Shown here piece after piece: positions 51,726-63,458 of a stretch of 64,000 nucleotides of DNA. Source of the stretch: Parapristionchus giblindavisi (lineage: Eukaryota > Nematoda > Chromadorea > Rhabditida > Diplogasteridae); NCBI GenBank assembly GCA_943737045.1, contig CALSFV010000476.1, positions 41,753 to 105,752 of the forward strand, read 5' to 3'. The position numbers and the translations under genes are program-made. The notes under the pieces are model-generated. The model did not search any database. It saw nothing but the letters and a program-made list of their open reading frames with translations, and was not told where the DNA came from. How positions within the stretch are numbered: position 1 is the stretch's first letter; every line of letters begins with the position of its first letter.

Positions 51726-53158
51726 CAGTATCGGCGTAAAGTGATGAGACGCTTTTTCATTTTTTTATAACTTTTGATCCAGGAAAGCAATCAGGCTGAT
51801 CTTTTGAACCAATGTACAGAATTTATCAGGGAATATTAACATGATGTGTTGGTATAATTAAATTAGTTCATTATTGCGTAGTGATGACGCAATCGAAGTA
51901 CACTTTTTTGTAAAATTCACATTCTTTAGTGAAAAGTCCTGTTCCTATGTAACATTGTGAGAGTGTAGACATCCACTAGGGCTGCACAGGAAAAAAATCC
52001 GGAATGGACCCGACTCCGATTTCGAGCCGTAGCGTTGTTGCAAATTTGACCCTTAAAATTTAAAACTCAGCTTCTAGATGTTCTAACGACCCGTTCTAAG
52101 TGCTAAAATGATGCTAGTGGTAAGCTATGTTTATTCCCAGATTATGGTAGTCATAGCTCTCATTCGCCCTCAGGGCATTAAAAACAATTTTTTTTGGAAG
52201 GGCTGATTTTGAGACCCCGCCGTTCAGAGGGCAGGTGTTCTCAAATTCTGCTTCCTGTGCAAGCAACTTTGCAATTTATCATATATTTATTTCCCTTATT
52301 TTGGTTTAGCTCCGATTCCTCAGACCCGCAGCAAAAGATATGCTCAGGTCGACTCGGTGCGTGCTCTCGTGCTTTCTCTCTTACTGCTCTTGTCCCTGGG
52401 CCTCTATTGAAGAAATATTTTATTTTCAATGCACCAATGCATATTAGAGATGCTCACAAAAGTTTTTGCACTGTTGCTAAACTTTGATCTTTGATCTTTG
52501 TATTTTGATCTTTACTCGCTGAAACCGAGTAGACCTCAACATATTTTTTGCTGCAGGTCTGAAAGGAATCGGAACTAAACCAAAATAAGGGAAATAAATA
52601 TATGATAAATTGCAAAGTTGCTTGCACAGGAAGCAGAATTTGAGAACACCTGCCCTCTGAACGGCGGGGTCTCAAAATCAGCCCTTCCAAAAAAAATTGT
52701 TTTTAATGCCCTGAGGGCGAATGAGAGCTATGACTACCATAATCTGGGAATAAACATAGCTTACCACTAGCATCATTTTAGCACTTAGAACGGGTCGTTA
52801 GAACATCTAGAAGCTGAGTTTTAAATTTTAAGGGTCAAATTTGCAACAACGCTACGGCTCGAAATCGGAGTCGGGTCCATTCCGGATTTTTTTCCTGTGC
52901 AGCCCTAGTGGATGTCTACACTCTCACAATGTTACATAGGAACAGGACTTTTCACTAAAGAATGTGAATTTTACAAAAAAGTGTACTTCGATTGCGTCAT
53001 CACTACGCAATAATGAACTAATTTAATTACACCAACACATCATGGTAATATTCCCTGATAAATTCTGTACATTGGTTCAAAAGATCAGCCTGATTGCTTT
53101 CCTGGATCAAAAGTTATAAAAAAATGAAAAAGCGTCTCATCACTTTACGCCGATACTG
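51726..53158. mobile_element. Tc1-like element, 640-base inverted repeats
   Basis: Ends read CAGTATCGGCGTAAAGTGAT and its reverse complement, flanked on both sides by TA (51724-51725, 53159-53160). CAGT...GGC at the tip with a TA duplication is the pattern of Tc1/mariner elements. The arms, about 51726-52365 and 52515-53158, are near-identical; the 150-base middle carries (TTTGATC)n-like repeats and no transposase, so it must be mobilised in trans. A related arm forms the loop of the element in clu-1. Confidence 0.88.
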
Positions 53159-53160
53159 TA

Positions 53161-53815
53161 CCGCACACTTTTTATTTTATGCTTAATTCATCCAATTGAT
53201 TGAAAGAATCACAAACGAATCATGCTTGATATGGCAATCAAAGGCATCCTTTTTTTAAAGTGTTAATTAGGGCTATAGGATTCGTACCCCCATCACGTAA
53301 CCCGTTGTACCTTGTACCATTACGATGAGTGCTTTCTCTAAATTTTTGTACATCTCTTGGAACTTACATAAGCGTGATGTAAGAGATTTGGATGGATTCT
53401 ACACCTTTCTGGATTTCGTAGTCATTGAAATATAATAATGTGATTCATTTGTATTCTTCTGCGTATCTTCTGTATCTGTACAATGATCTGTACATTGAAA
53501 TGATTCGATTGTATATTCCCATGTATGAATGTCTGGTCTGTATACTTTATAGGGACAAAGGCTACATAATAATGATAACGAGGCACTATCAAAGATAAAC
53601 CATTTGCACTCTAATTATCACTGCATCGTTATTTTACCATTGTAAAAAAAATTATAATATTTAAAAAAAATGTATTCAGTTTAACACGTGGAGAAAGATG
53701 AAAGAATTGCGATTTATTATTCCAAAAGATTCGGTTTGTAAATATAAATCAATATTTATTTCTTTACATGTCTAATAAATCTGGAAATAAAATTAAATCA
53801 CTTTTTCTGTAGAAT
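53161..53815. other. Upstream region of the decarboxylase gene
   Basis: AT-rich. The acceptor CTTTTTCTGTAG ends at 53812, three bases before the ATG, and suggests trans-splicing or a 5' untranslated exon. Confidence 0.45.
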
Positions 53816-56800
53816 ATGGATCGACCTGTATCAGATGAAACATTTGAAGAAGGAATGAAGAAAATTGTCCAATTCGCTATTGATTACTATAATAATCCTG
53901 AACAATATTCAGTGACAACAGGTAATGAAGACAACTAATATATCTTTTATCTATCGATATTCAGATATAAAACCTCATGAAATATTTCGAGCTCTTCCAT
54001 CTCTTCCTCCAGAGAATTCTGAATCTTTTGAAGATGTTTGGAATGATTTCAGAACAATTATAATGGATGGGGTATGGATGAATCAATATTGTCTAATCAA
54101 TCAATATTTGATAATGAATGACAACGAGAAATCGATAATGAATAATTATTCAGTTAGTACATTGGAATCATCCACGTTTTCATGCATTCTTTTCTTCTGG
54201 AAGATCTTATCCTGATATTCTAGCTGAAACCCTCATATCTTCCCTTGGAATAGTTGGTTTCAATTGGGTACTGTAGTTATCGATCTGACCTCATTGAACT
54301 TTAACGTATTCAGGATGCCAATCCGATCATATCTGAATTGGATTCTGTCGTTGTGAATTGGTTGGGACGAGCATTCGATCTGCCGGAATCATTCCTTTTT
54401 CAAGGAGACAAAACAGAAGAAAGTCCTGGTGGAGGTTATCTAGCAGTAAGATATCTGACCCAATTGAATTACCATACCTGGCACCCAATTTAGGACACAG
54501 CTTCTGATTCGATCTTCTGTGCTGTTATGGCTGCGCGTCATATAAAAGTGAAAGAGGTTCGTTAGAACGTCATCATCCGACTAAATATTTTTCTTTAAGG
54601 TCCTATCCAAAAAGAATAACAACCTACTTGATGAACCTGATGCTTACGTGGACAAAACTGAAATAATTTCTAAACTGGTCGCATATGGATCAAAAGAGGT
54701 ACTGTATAATCATGATGATGACAAAATCGAATTACCGTAATTTAGTCTCATTCCTCATTCGAGAAAGCATGCAAAATGGCAGTTGTTAGATGTCAGCCAA
54801 TCAATACAAAGGAGAAATATGATTATGGGATGGTAGCATCTCATGTGGAGAAGGCCTTCCAGAAGGTATGATATATCAATCAATATTATAAGGACAAAAG
54901 ATATTGAGGATATTGAATGTGGACTCATTCCATTCTATCTTCATATAGCTATTGGTACTACATCAACTGCTAGTTCAGATCATATGAATGAATTAGGAAA
55001 ACTTGGAAAGAAGTTAGTTATCCCTAATCAACAACTCGATCCAACGATCTTCAATCCAATTGATCTACCGATAACTTTAGATATGGCGTATGGATTCATG
55101 TTGATGCAGCTTATGCTGGAAGTTTCTGGATTGAACCTAAATTCAGGTCTGAAATGTTTGATTTCATTTCTTTTCATTATGATTATTTAGAGATAACGCA
55201 GCCGGTTTGGAGTTCGTAGATTCTATTAATATCAATCTACACAAACAATTCCTCATTTCATGTTCTGTCACTGCTTTCTGGTATTGATCCATTCTTACCG
55301 TATCTCAAACATTCGTTGCAGGACTCGACGCCAAAAAGAATACAAAGATTGCTTCAATGTTTCTCCTGTATATCTCAAAAAGAAAAGTGAGATTACTGTA
55401 TTCAAATAAAAATTGATTATTGATTATTTTCTAGATGGTACGAATGATCTGCGTGATTGGGGTGTTCAACTTTCTCGTCGATTCAAGTCTCTCAAGGTAA
55501 TTGAAAGTGGTAATTTGTAGTTGTTGATATTGATAATTTTCAACCGTAATTCAAGGTATGGTTTGTCCTCCGCATGTACGGTGTTTCTGGTATGAGGACA
55601 TATGTCAATAGAGTGAGTTATCCATATTCCATTCTATATTTGTTATTATTATCAATCGATAATGTATGAAATATTTATTAAATTAAGCTGGTAACAATGG
55701 CTAATTACATGGAATCAAAGATATGCGGCCATCCTAATATTAAGAAATTTGGAAAAACAATTCTTGGAATGTTTTGTGTTCAATATGTGGTCAGTCTTTC
55801 TTTTATCATTTAATCTTTTCAAATTTTGTAATTAAGATTGATAATTTTATTGTACCTAAAATGTTCCAAAAAATTTGTCAGTTCTTATAAAATATCGTAT
55901 AGGAACCAGAAATGACTATTGATCAAGTGAATTACTATACTAAACTTCTTTGTGAATATATGAATGAATCCCATCAACTTCTCTTCACTCATTCTGTGGT
56001 ATCAATCAATATTTTAATCAAAAATCAATAAATAAATGTTAGGTTCAAGGAAATGATATTATTCGAATAGTCATTGCTATGGAACGAACAACTGAAAAAG
56101 ATGTTGATAAATCAGTTGAGATATTTTTCCGTTTGCTTGAACAATTCAAGATACACAAAGGTAAGTAATGCAGTGTTCAGAACTTAGAAAATACACGAAA
56201 ATGCGTAAAATGCTGTTCAGAAGTTCAGCCGGAAAATGCTCTAAAAATGCTCATTTTCGAGGATTTTAAGCAAATTGTAATGTTTTTTATGTTTAATATC
56301 AACATTTATGGATCGCAAACAGTGTTGTGGACGCATTTTATTGATGATAAGTGATAATTTTAAATATGGGCATTTTAGGTCGATTTTTCGGGGGGCGATC
56401 GTTTCGCCAACGATCTTTTGCACAACGAATTGATTGGGATTTGGCTTATGATAACCAAAGTTGTACCATTGTTATCAGTGTGAGTGTACGGTATTCGGCT
56501 ACCGTAACCGTCGGGAATCGCGAACTGATTTTTTTCATTCGACCCATCACAGCGTTCTCATGACTTTCAAAGCAAGAACGACCGCTCAACATACAAACTC
56601 TCTCGAATACAATGGTCTCTCCTTTGTCTTGCTTTCGAAGAAAAATGGCTTGGACCAGAATACTGTGCCATGACCCCGGGTTCATGGTTGAAAATGGCGA
56701 AAGTCGAAAAATTCATGATGCTCCGAGACCAAATACTAGTTGCCATTATATCAATAGTGATCCAACTTTTATCTTTCTGGATACCGTAATCCGTACTACC

Positions 56801-58150
56801 GTAATCAAACAGGGATTTTCCGTGAATTTCGCTGTAATATTGTAGGGTACGGTAGCTAGATTACGCTAGTTCGGGTTACGGTAACCAGAAAGAGAAAAGT
56901 TGGCTCACTATTGATATAATGACAAATAGTATTTGGTCTGGGATCAATTTTTCCACTTTCGCCATTTTCAACCATGAACCCGGGGTCATTGGTCGACTGA
57001 AAAAATCAACTTCCGACGGTTACGGTAGCCCATTACCGTACACCCCCACTGATAACAATGGTGCAACTTTGGTTGCCATACGCCAAATCCCAACCGATTT
57101 ATGATCCGTTGTGCAAACGATCGTTGGCAAAACGATCGCCCCCCGATTTCACGCAGCATTTTCGTTGATTTGAGGCTTAAAGTGCTCAAAAAGGGATCAT
57201 ACGATATTTCTTTCAGTAGCAAACTTTATAAATGACCTAGTTAAGTTGTTTTTCGTGAAACAACGCTTACGAAACAGCGAGTTTCAACGCTTTTAAAGTG
57301 TATAAAACCATCTTTTTCGAGCCAAAATCGAACATTTTCGGACATTTTCCAACCAAACTTCTGAACAGCATTTTCCGCATTTTCTTGCATTTTCCAAGTT
57401 CTGAACACCGCATAATGGGAATATTGATTTATCGAATCAATGAATTGAAGATGACGAAGATCTTTTGAACGTAAAGAATTTCACAACAATGAACAGGTGA
57501 GCATTTAAGAGACTGATCTTTCATCTTTCATCATTTTTAGTCGAGATATTCTTCCTTATGATATGGATAACGATATAAATGGTTCTATTCCATACACAAT
57601 TCAATCTTCTAATTCAAGCAATAGTCTATCATCGGTAGGATATTCAATTGTATCAACTTCATTATACTTTTATTCAGATGGACAAAGAACAATGTGATCA
57701 AGTTCCTCATTCCATTCAGAATCAAAGAGAGTCAGTAGATTTCGAATTAATTCCAATTTTCATTTTCTTTTCAGTTCTATCAATGGAATGAACAATTCAT
57801 CTAATCGTATACCAACAACGATTGTTCAACCTAATCAATCATTATCTCTATCTAGAGATATCGTTCATAATCATTCATCGGCTATTTCATCATCCTCTTC
57901 TCAATCTATCGAATATCTGATCGATCAATCCAATACTATCATCAATATGAATAAACCAGAAGGAGTCGATGATAATTTATGGATTCATATGAAGTCATTG
58001 ATCAATGATCTTTCTTCAATAGTTAAAGACAATCAAAAGATATCATTCCTTACAACATCATCATCTTTATCATCAATCAATACATCATATTCATCGATTG
58101 ATTCAATAGAAACTGAGATTCCTTCTCGTTCCCAACTCTCTCCCCAATAG
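53816..58150 (+). CDS. Aromatic amino acid decarboxylase family protein
   Basis: A group II PLP-dependent decarboxylase (family of DOPA, tyrosine, tryptophan and histidine decarboxylases), expected to act in biogenic amine synthesis. Exons: 53816-53921, 53965-54071, 54154-54267, 54314-54445, 54494-54556, 54600-54698, 54746-54865, 54909-55012, 55081-55146, 55191-55280, 55322-55386, 55435-55496, 55556-55612, 55688-55789, 55903-55998, 56043-56160, 57467-57496, then from 57540 to 58150 in three exons. Seen: HWNHPRFHAFFSSGRSYP, SHSSFEKA (PLP-stacking His), WIHVDAAYAGSFW (PLP-binding Asp), NLHKQF with the Schiff-base Lys, and LSRRFKSLKVWFVLRMYGV. The usual NPHKW is changed to NLHKQ. A Ser-rich tail of roughly 180 residues follows the catalytic domain. 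Which amine it makes cannot be told; a divergent or inactive paralogue is possible. Confidence 0.88.
56164..57414. mobile_element. Inverted-repeat element in decarboxylase intron
   Basis: GCAGTGTTCAGAACTT near 56166 pairs with AAGTTCTGAACACCGC ending near 57412, and paired blocks recur inward: GTTTCGCCAACGATC at 56400, reversed near 57120; GGGTTCATGGTTGAAAATGG at about 56678, reversed at about 56960. A 130-base stretch (about 56543-56676) is present in only one arm and looks like a later insertion. There is no transposase. The host intron spans 56161-57466. Confidence 0.8.
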
Positions 58151-59805
58151 AACAAACAACACTCGATTAAATGTACTAATCATAAATGGTTTAGTAATTC
58201 AAGTAATAAATTATAAGTGTTCTTCATAACTTAATATTTCCGATATCCACTACTATTCCCCGTTGTGACATAGTAAATTATGTATCCAACCATTTTCTTG
58301 TTCGTGTCCTGAAACATTTTTCATTACGTACCTGCATAATAAAGTTATCATTATTATTATTCTTTTAATATTTATGGTATTCAATGCTTTCACTCTTTAT
58401 CTATCACAAAGATCATCTACAGATATAGATACAGTCGTTACTATCATTTATGTACCAAAGCCACGCCCACATTTATATTCCGTCTAGGATCTCTATTATA
58501 CGGTAGATGAAGACTAATCAAGGTTATTCTTCCTCATCGATAATTTGTTATGATTTCATTGAAGAATTCACGAAAACAACGTGAAAGTGAAAGATTTCAA
58601 TGTGTTTTCATCCAGAAATATTACTTTCTAGGCTCAGAGAACACTGTGAAACGAAGAGAGATAAGCTTTAAAAAGTTGTTCGCCATCAATTATTTCGCAT
58701 AATATCGTTTTATTTTGTCCCTGAAGCTTTGAAGGTATTAACATCAACAGATCAGCAAATTAACATTGAACACATATACTAAATTATGAAATTAAAAAAT
58801 TAAAAACAATTTCTTCCTCCAAGGTTCGCGAGGAACGGGAACAAGCCAAGGATTAAAATTTTTAAAAATCAAACTTAGATAACAACTTTTTTCGTCCTAA
58901 AAATGAAATTTACCTGTACAGAGTGAAACAAAAAAAACTGTACAGGGGTTGATACAGCAATGTGTCTTCTAACCCTTTGACGTTGATTCGACTATCTCGG
59001 TAATGTCAGTCAAAATTAAACGCAGTCATTTTATCTACTAGACTATACAGACCATTGTTTGATGGTTGATGGAAGAGTTCTCCAATCCATCTCATTCTAT
59101 TCATGTTTTATCACTTCATAAGTGAGGATGACTTGAGAGTCTCCACATGTCAAGCCATGTCTAGCATTTCAATCGACTTTCTCTAGTCTTCTCAACGATT
59201 GGTGCAACACCGAGAGCGACCCGTATTTCCGTATTCTTCTTTTTTTAATGAAGACATCCAAGAGATCATCTTCATCTTCATTCCATTCATTTTCATCTCC
59301 AGTCCTTACCCTTCCTTTAGATCAATACATTCAACTTATCTGTTAACACTTGGATCGATTATTTCTTTTAATCTTCAGTTCATGCTTCAGTTTCTCCATT
59401 ACATTCCCTTCATTTCATCCATAAAACTGATATCCGATTATTTGTTGATGATGAAATATCATGTAAGAGAAAATTGAAGTCTTCCTTATTGTTAACTGAA
59501 TTCAAAGTACGAAAGTTGATTTGACTATATGACAAATATGTACTATTCATATTTGGAATATGTACTATTCAGTATTTCATTCATTATTTCGGATAGACTC
59601 GAATCAGTTTCTGTTCTTCTGCCTTTCTTCATTCTCATATTTGAAGATTCTCAAATTCTTGTTATTCACAAGATCATTCTCTGATTATTTCCATATTAAC
59701 TCCATATTCTTTCTTATTCTCATCTTTCTATTTCAATTCTGACACATGAATGTACACACAAATCAACTGTAGAGATACTCCATATTCCTTTCTCTCTCTA
59801 CCTCT
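58151..59805. other. Downstream of the decarboxylase, nothing recognised
   Basis: AATAAA at 58205-58210 is a likely poly(A) signal for the decarboxylase gene, 55 bases after its stop. The rest is AT-rich without conserved frames; the longest frames are hydrophobic by composition only. Confidence 0.5.
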
Positions 59806-59809
59806 CTCC

Positions 59810-59811
<2 letters not shown>

Positions 59812-59873
<62 letters not shown>

Positions 59874-59884
59874 CTCTCTCTCTC
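59812..59884. repeat. (TC)n microsatellite
   Basis: About 30 TC dinucleotides with a single TACC interruption. Translations across it give Ser-Leu runs and are not genes. Confidence 0.97.
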
Positions 59885-62068
59885 CTTCTTTCTCTATCTA
59901 CCATATTACCGCCACACCATTACATACACAGTTGTGCCGTATGTCTCATCTCTCCCTCTCCTTCTTCCTCTCCCTCTCCCTCTATCTGTCTACCTTTCTT
60001 TCATTCACAGCAGTTCAATTTAGAGTAAATGATGATTCCATTGACTTACTTGTTTTATCTAATCAAGTAATTCTATTTCCTTTCCATTCTGACTCATTTC
60101 TTCCTCTATTTACTACAATTAAGTGCACTAATTCTCTTCATATATAGATGAATAACGTCTTCATTATTTCATTATATTTGTATATCTTTCTATCAATGAG
60201 TGATCGATTATTACTGATTAATCTCTTTTATTCATTACAATCTACATTAATCTATTCATATTTACATCAATTCTAATCATTTATCTTCTTTATCATTTTA
60301 GTATCCACAACGAGAGGTCTACGAACATATATTGTTGAAGAAATATGATTGATAGACAATACACTCGTGTCCCTCTTCATGATGTGAGTCCTTTTCATCT
60401 TTCATCTTTCATCTTTGATCTTTCATTTTCCAAATCACTTTGATCGTTCTCCATTTATCTGCATTTTTTTTGATTTCTCATTTGAATTTGTTAATTGCAA
60501 GAGATTTTGCAAGATAGTTCGATGAAATTTTGCATGTGCATAAACGAAATTACGAAATATTGTTGGGATATTTATCGATTTCGAAACATTTTGGGGTACT
60601 CGAACGGGGTGTCAGGGGAGTTCCTCTAACGAAACCCCATTATGGTTGTCAACTGTTTTCGATTGTCAAAGATACAGGTTTTTCATTAGTTAAAAACTGA
60701 AAAGAAACAATGGGGTTTTGGAAATTCGCTTTATACTAAAGAATTGTCCGTATGCTGGTAAGAATTAGTTTGTATTTCCTAAAACGATGACTTTTGATGT
60801 AGAAGGTCACCAAAGTGATCTATCATTGATCACAAATGTTTTCCACTTCACTTCCCACGTGTTACATTTACTTGGACTAAACTTTCACTTCACCTGTGAT
60901 CCATTTATGAAAAAACAAAGTTTGACCTTGTCTTTGAAGAAATATAGTTAGTAAATAATTCAGTGGTTGCAGAATAAATTTTTATTATTTCATTGTTTTT
61001 ATTTTACTCGAGCTACCGGAGCTAAAATATGATTTTATCTTTGTCATCAGAATAGGAATAGTGTTTAATATCTCTATTCAACATTAAGGAAAATATCCCC
61101 TTCTATATATCAAAATAATCATTTCAATCTCCACTTATACTTAGGTCCATTTGATACATTTTGTCGTTTCTCTACCCATATTATTCAGTGATATGTGGAG
61201 ATTATAGAAAGGAAGGAAAGTAAGTTTCATCCCTCCTGATATGATCTTATTTGATCTTATTCTAAAGAATTTATTCTTCAAGTGATAAATCATATACATA
61301 AATTCTATTAAATGATTAGGTACAACAATTTCTATGATTATCTTCGACTACTTATGTAAATTTGACTTTTAAATCGAATGATTCTTCTTTCTAATGATCT
61401 ATTATAGTTAGAGATTATATGGAATGCCTATACATATCTTCTATGTAAATATTGAATCGGTTTTATTATTGTATGTCGATGTATTATAATATCATTGAAT
61501 GGCTATTGCTTACTATTAGAGGGCGTTGTAGATAGAAGTAGCTGATAAGGGAAAATATTGAGATATTCTTGCTCTGACGTTTTGTAGCCACCGATGGTTA
61601 AAATTATTATTTTTGAAATATTTGAAAAGCTCTTTTCTTTTGCATCTTTTCCGGACGCTGCGTACGTAGTCGAGATGCCAAATAATACTATTGTATATGT
61701 GTGATGTCCAAATCAAATATCAATCCTCGTGTATCATATTTTATGAAGAGTTTCTTCCACCATTCGATTAAATATTATCATGCTATCATTCAAAATCCCA
61801 TTCAGATAATTATTAATTAGTTCTTCTCCTTCTTTTTCAAACACTCTCATTCAATACATTAGCTCTTTCCTTTTTCTCATTCATTCATATCAGATTATTC
61901 ATTTCTCTTATCATATTGTAGAGAATTGGTCATCTTTACTATGATGTGATAGAGATCATGAAGAAAAGAGGAAAGTAAGAAGGAAGAGTTAGGGCCGGCG
62001 GTGAGAGTTATATTTTGAGAGTCAAGGAGTGGTTGGAGATGATACTCAATCTGATGAGCCAAGAACTG
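59885..62068. other. Intergenic, nothing recognised
   Basis: Contains tandem TTTCATC/TTTGATC heptamers at about 60390-60425 and a short inverted repeat GAAACCCCATT / AATGGGGTTTT (about 60638 and 60708). A minus-strand frame at 61516-61716 is basic and mildly protein-like but isolated. Confidence 0.45.
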
Positions 62069-62388
62069 ATGGCGCACTAAAAAAAGTGGAAAATGGAAAA
62101 TGGCGACTTTCCAGGGTCTAAAAATATACACTGGAAAACCGAAAATGGAAACTAGAAATTTGAATTTGCGGGCGCAAAAAAGGAGCAAATTCAAATTCTG
62201 AGCCCAAATTTCATATTTCCGCCTTTAGAAGTATTGGAACTTGAATTCCTATTGATATCCTTCTTAAAACCACAGAAAATCGAATTTAGAAGGTCAGTTG
62301 AATTTGAATTCCCGCACCTTTTTTCGCGCCCGTGAATTCAAATTTTCGGTTTTCCAGTGTACTTTTTTAGACATTTTTAGTGCGCCAT
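62069..62388. mobile_element. MITE with ATGGCGCAC ends
   Basis: ATGGCGCACTAAAAA at the left pairs with TTTTTAGTGCGCCAT at the right; inner pairing includes ACACTGGAAAACCGAAAAT / ATTTTCGGTTTTCCAGTGT and TTTGCGGGCGCAAAAAAGG against CCTTTTTTCGCGCCC. 320 bases, no coding capacity. Confidence 0.85.
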
Positions 62389-62536
62389 GAATGAATCACA
62401 ATACAATCATTTTTCAATAAAATTTCTATTCTAATTCTAGTAACACAATGGTGCGTTTTTTTTTAATTTTGTTATTTTTTTTGAAAGTTCGAAGTTGCAA
62501 AAAAATATTATTTTAGTGGAGAAAATTTAATTTAGA

Positions 62537-62888
62537 CTTAAAGATGGTGGCCCGCGAATGTTCAGATAAATCACTACACCCCTCTTATGCGAATGCAAAG
62601 TGATATGCGAAGAGTTAGCTCAGCCTCTCATCTATCCCATAGCGCAGTGGTAAACGTTCAGACTCGTTATCCGTTTGACGCAAGTTCGAAACCTATTGCC
62701 GAATTTCCTCAATTTTCAAAAAGCGCGCCCTTCCCTGAACCGGGCCTGATGGTTCATTAATGTTTCTAGCGATCAATAGACTAAATCAGCACAAAATATA
62801 TAGTGTACTGTACGTAGAATAACTTTTGCTACCTTTTTGTCTTCACAGTTTGTTCACGAAAATATTCGTGGGACACCACCTTTAAAAG
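62537..62888 (+). mobile_element. CTTTAAAG-ended element with tRNA-like core
   Basis: The left end CTTAAAGATGGTGGCCCGCG and the reversed right end CTTTTAAAGGTGGTGTCCCA match. Inside, at about 62640-62708, TAGCGCAGTGG fits the polymerase III box A and AGTTCGAAACC fits box B. No cloverleaf with a paired acceptor stem can be drawn, so it is a tRNA-derived core, not a tRNA gene. The body matches 27474-27725 (reverse). Confidence 0.75.
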
Positions 62889-62903
62889 TGTTTGGGTTTT
62901 CCT

Positions 62904-63202
62904 CTTTAAAGATGGAGACCCACGAGTTTTTTCGTAATAAGACTGTTCGGATAGAATGATAGAGATTCATCACACGAATCGAAAGACATATCTGATATTG
63001 ATTCCCGATATGTTTAAAGCTCATTATGCGCATTGAAAGTACAACTTTCAAGGCATGTAGAGAGTGCCCATCCGATTTGCATACTTGCTCTCTCATTTTC
63101 TCATTATCTCTTACGCCAATTACCATATAATATAAACAATAGCCAACATGCTTATCGTGGCGGGAGTCAGTCATGCCAACTCATGGGTCCCCTTCTTTAA
63201 AG
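62904..63202 (+). mobile_element. CTTTAAAG-ended element, intact copy
   Basis: CTTTAAAGATGGAGACCCAC at the left and CTTTAAAGAAGGGGACCCAT (reversed) at the right form inverted repeats of about 25 bases. The right half matches 1330-1480. It sits between, and shares its CTTTAAAG border with, the tRNA-like elements on either side. Confidence 0.78.
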
Positions 63203-63458
63203 ATGGTGACTCTCGAATGTCTAGATGCATAACACATCGGCAAATGCATAACATATGGCTATGCAAGGGACAAGTGATATGCAAGAAATTAACACGACCT
63301 ATAATCAATCCCGTAGCGCAGAGGGTTCACTAGTTCGTGTAACATTGAACCCTATTGTAGAACCTTCCAATTTTCAAATTTCGTGTATTTTCCCGCACTA
63401 TCAAGGACGATTCATTCATGATTCTTGCGAAAATATTCATGGGACTCCACCTTTAAAG
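63195..63458 (+). mobile_element. Second tRNA-like CTTTAAAG-ended element
   Basis: Starts CTTTAAAGATGGTGACTCTC, ends GGGACTCCACCTTTAAAG. The internal tRNA-like segment is more decayed (GTAGCGCAGAGG present, box B lost). Its CTTTAAAG overlaps the end of the preceding element. Confidence 0.7.

Noticed and set aside
52194..52690. Paired 78-97 codon frames in the Tc1-like element
   Set aside because: They are identical proteins read from the two inverted arms and lack DDE/D transposase signatures.
57788..58150. Separate small Ser-rich gene
   Set aside because: Its exons join in frame, through 57467-57496, to the end of the decarboxylase catalytic domain, so it is better read as the C-terminal tail.
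59750..60147. Ser/Leu-rich proteins
   Set aside because: They are translations of the (TC)n tract and its CT-rich neighbours.
62636..62710. tRNA gene on the plus strand
   Set aside because: Good polymerase III boxes but no foldable cloverleaf; it is the core of a repeat with inverted ends.
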